Source: Metopolophium dirhodum (lineage: Eukaryota > Arthropoda > Insecta > Hemiptera > Aphididae). Taken from it: a stretch of DNA of 64,000 bases. Both the position numbers and the translations under genes were made by a program. Where the stretch lies: NCBI RefSeq assembly GCF_019925205.1, contig NC_083560.1, positions 71,561,266 to 71,625,265 on the forward strand, in the 5' to 3' direction. Each line of letters starts with the position of its first letter. Within the stretch, counting starts at the first letter, position 1. Positions 62,670 through 64,000 of the stretch are shown one piece after another. Below the pieces are notes generated by a model. It had not been told where the DNA came from, did not search any database, and worked only from the letters and a program-made list of their open reading frames with translations.

Positions 62670-63372
62670 GATTCTGAGCAGAGCGATGAATGTATTGATT
62701 TTACAATGATGTATGTTTTTTTTATTTTTTTGTGTCTGTCATCACTGCTTCGATTTTCTTCAACAGTATCTTGTTCCACGGGAAAGCGAATCTAGTTGGT
62801 GCATAGTGCGTTCGGGAGGTCAACATTTTGAATCCCCAATACTTTTCAAATGCGCCAGGAAAAACAACATATTATAAATTAAGGAAAAACGGGAATTTTT
62901 ACTCAAAATTTACTCAGGTTTTCTACAAAATCAATTTTGGTTTTTGGTGTAACTCTAAAATAAATTACGGTATATATATTATATGCAATTTTCACTGGTT
63001 TTCTTTATTAGAATTTTTTATACACGATAAGATTTAAAAAAAAATATTAATTTGTTTTGAACTATTTACGGATATTTTCAGTTTTCAATTTTTTAATTTT
63101 TTTTCTATGAATGTCAATAAAATGTTGTTTGGTTAATAATCTGAAAAAACTAATACAAGGCTCCTATTTATTGTTACAATGAAATTTGAAAAATATTAAA
63201 AGTCCATAGTCAACATTTTTTTATACACATTTAAAGTTCAAATCTTGACCAAAATACGTAAAAATCACAAACATTATTATTCTAAATATTATATCATTGA
63301 ATTCAAATTTAACAATTCAATTTATAACAGTGACCCACTTGTAACCTACTGTACAGTAGAGCGACGCCCACC
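62670..63372 (+). repeat. Dispersed aphid-type repeat, longer copy in permuted order
   Basis: Begins GATTCTGAGCAGAGCGATGA, continues TTGTGTCTGTCATCACTG and AGTTGGTGCATAGTGCGTTC, and ends AACAGTGACCCACTTGTAAC, CTACTGTACAGTAGAGCGAC, GCCCA. I recall these as parts of one interspersed aphid repeat. GATTCTGAGC comes first here and CTGTACAGTAG last, whereas at 32240-32362 CTGTACAGTAG comes first. A reading frame at 62828-63037 shows no domain. Confidence 0.5.
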
Positions 63373-64000
63373 TTTTCATAATTTATCAAAAATTGTTATA
63401 TTACAGTGACCAATATCAATTTTAATATTCAATCATAAATAAATATTGAGTAATTAATAAAAATACAATGTTAATTTTGAAGTTTATTTAAGTAAAAATC
63501 AAACGGTGTTGAGTAGCCAAATTAATATTATACTTATTATAGCCTATGTCTACTCAAAGATAACGGTTTTAATGTGAATACCCATCGCCGTATAATTTAA
63601 ATTTAATTTGTTTGAATTAAATTACAAAAATTAGTTATTTAAAAATCAAGTTTAAATAATTATTTTTAAACTAATGAATGAAACATACTATAATAAGTAT
63701 TATTGTTTTGCATTTGTAACCTTATCTATAACTTTAAACCATAATCAAATATTTTGGTCATGTAAATTCAATTTGTAAAGTATATCAACGGTAATGAACA
63801 GTATTGTTACTGATTATCCGCTGTTCTTAATTAACCACATTGTAATTCATTAGAATTCTACTATCATTTGGCTGTGAGCTATTAAAACATTTGTTAAACT
63901 TAAATTATTTGCTCGAGTAAGATATTTCTGTTTGTTTTTATATGCACCCAAAGTTACTCGAGATAAAATTTTTGGAGTTTTTAATTTTGATATTATTCTG
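63373..64000. other. AT-rich non-coding stretch
   Basis: Nothing recognised up to the window edge. Confidence 0.5.

Noticed and set aside
1..64000. CRISPR arrays, rRNA or intact tRNA genes
   Set aside because: None seen; the sequence is eukaryotic nuclear DNA and the repeats found are transposon-derived or simple repeats.

Overview
This window is AT-rich insect nuclear DNA. It has no operons, no Shine-Dalgarno sites and no intact cellular gene that I can recognise. The base composition, the scattered TAGGTACCTA-type words and several dispersed repeats that I recall from aphid genomes point to an aphid (Hemiptera, Aphididae), probably a macrosiphine. That assignment rests on memory of repeat families, not on a search. 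Nearly everything supportable is transposable-element sequence set in long non-coding stretches, so the window looks intergenic or intronic.

Layout. 1-2.7 kb: a broken hAT transposase gene of the ZBED5-like type on the minus strand, with one recognisable terminal repeat. 5.8-6.0 kb: a short tandem array whose units carry interleaved hairpins. 10.7-11.6 kb: a non-autonomous hAT element with a perfect 8-bp target duplication. 12.3-12.8 kb: a frameshifted zinc-knuckle (Gag-like) remnant of a Jockey-type non-LTR retrotransposon. 17.2-18.4 kb: two nested inverted-repeat elements, each flanked by TA. 25.05-25.7 kb: a CpG-rich, CT-tract-bearing segment that is the best candidate for a promoter or 5' exon. 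29.7-30.0 and 32.6-32.8 kb: two copies of one tRNA-derived SINE, the first with a perfect 12-bp target duplication. 36.0-36.6 kb: a terminal-inverted-repeat element built from ACCGGT-rich words. 37.9-38.7 kb: a dispersed arthropod repeat holding a long foldback (arms about 187 bp). 42.9-44.6 kb: two related hAT-like elements rich in TATCTAGATAA words, the larger with a perfect 8-bp duplication and a SINE tail inside it.

The richest locus is 47.9-52.1 kb: a minus-strand Helitron with both termini (TC at the 5' end, hairpin and CTAG at the 3' end, inserted between A and T). It encodes an OTU-type cysteine protease domain, a zinc-finger region, the HUH Rep nuclease and the start of the helicase. 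It is dead. There is a frameshift between OTU and Rep, there are two nonsense codons (one between the two presumed catalytic tyrosines), and the helicase stops just after Walker A, where coding sequence runs straight into the 3' terminal region. At 59.8-61.6 kb three diverged Helitron-like repeats lie head to tail, the last with both Helitron-type ends. A further dispersed repeat occurs at 19.3, 32.3, 53.6 and 62.7-63.4 kb.

The recognised parts do not form a pathway. They record successive insertions by hAT, TA-targeting, Helitron, SINE and LINE families, with nesting that gives relative ages.
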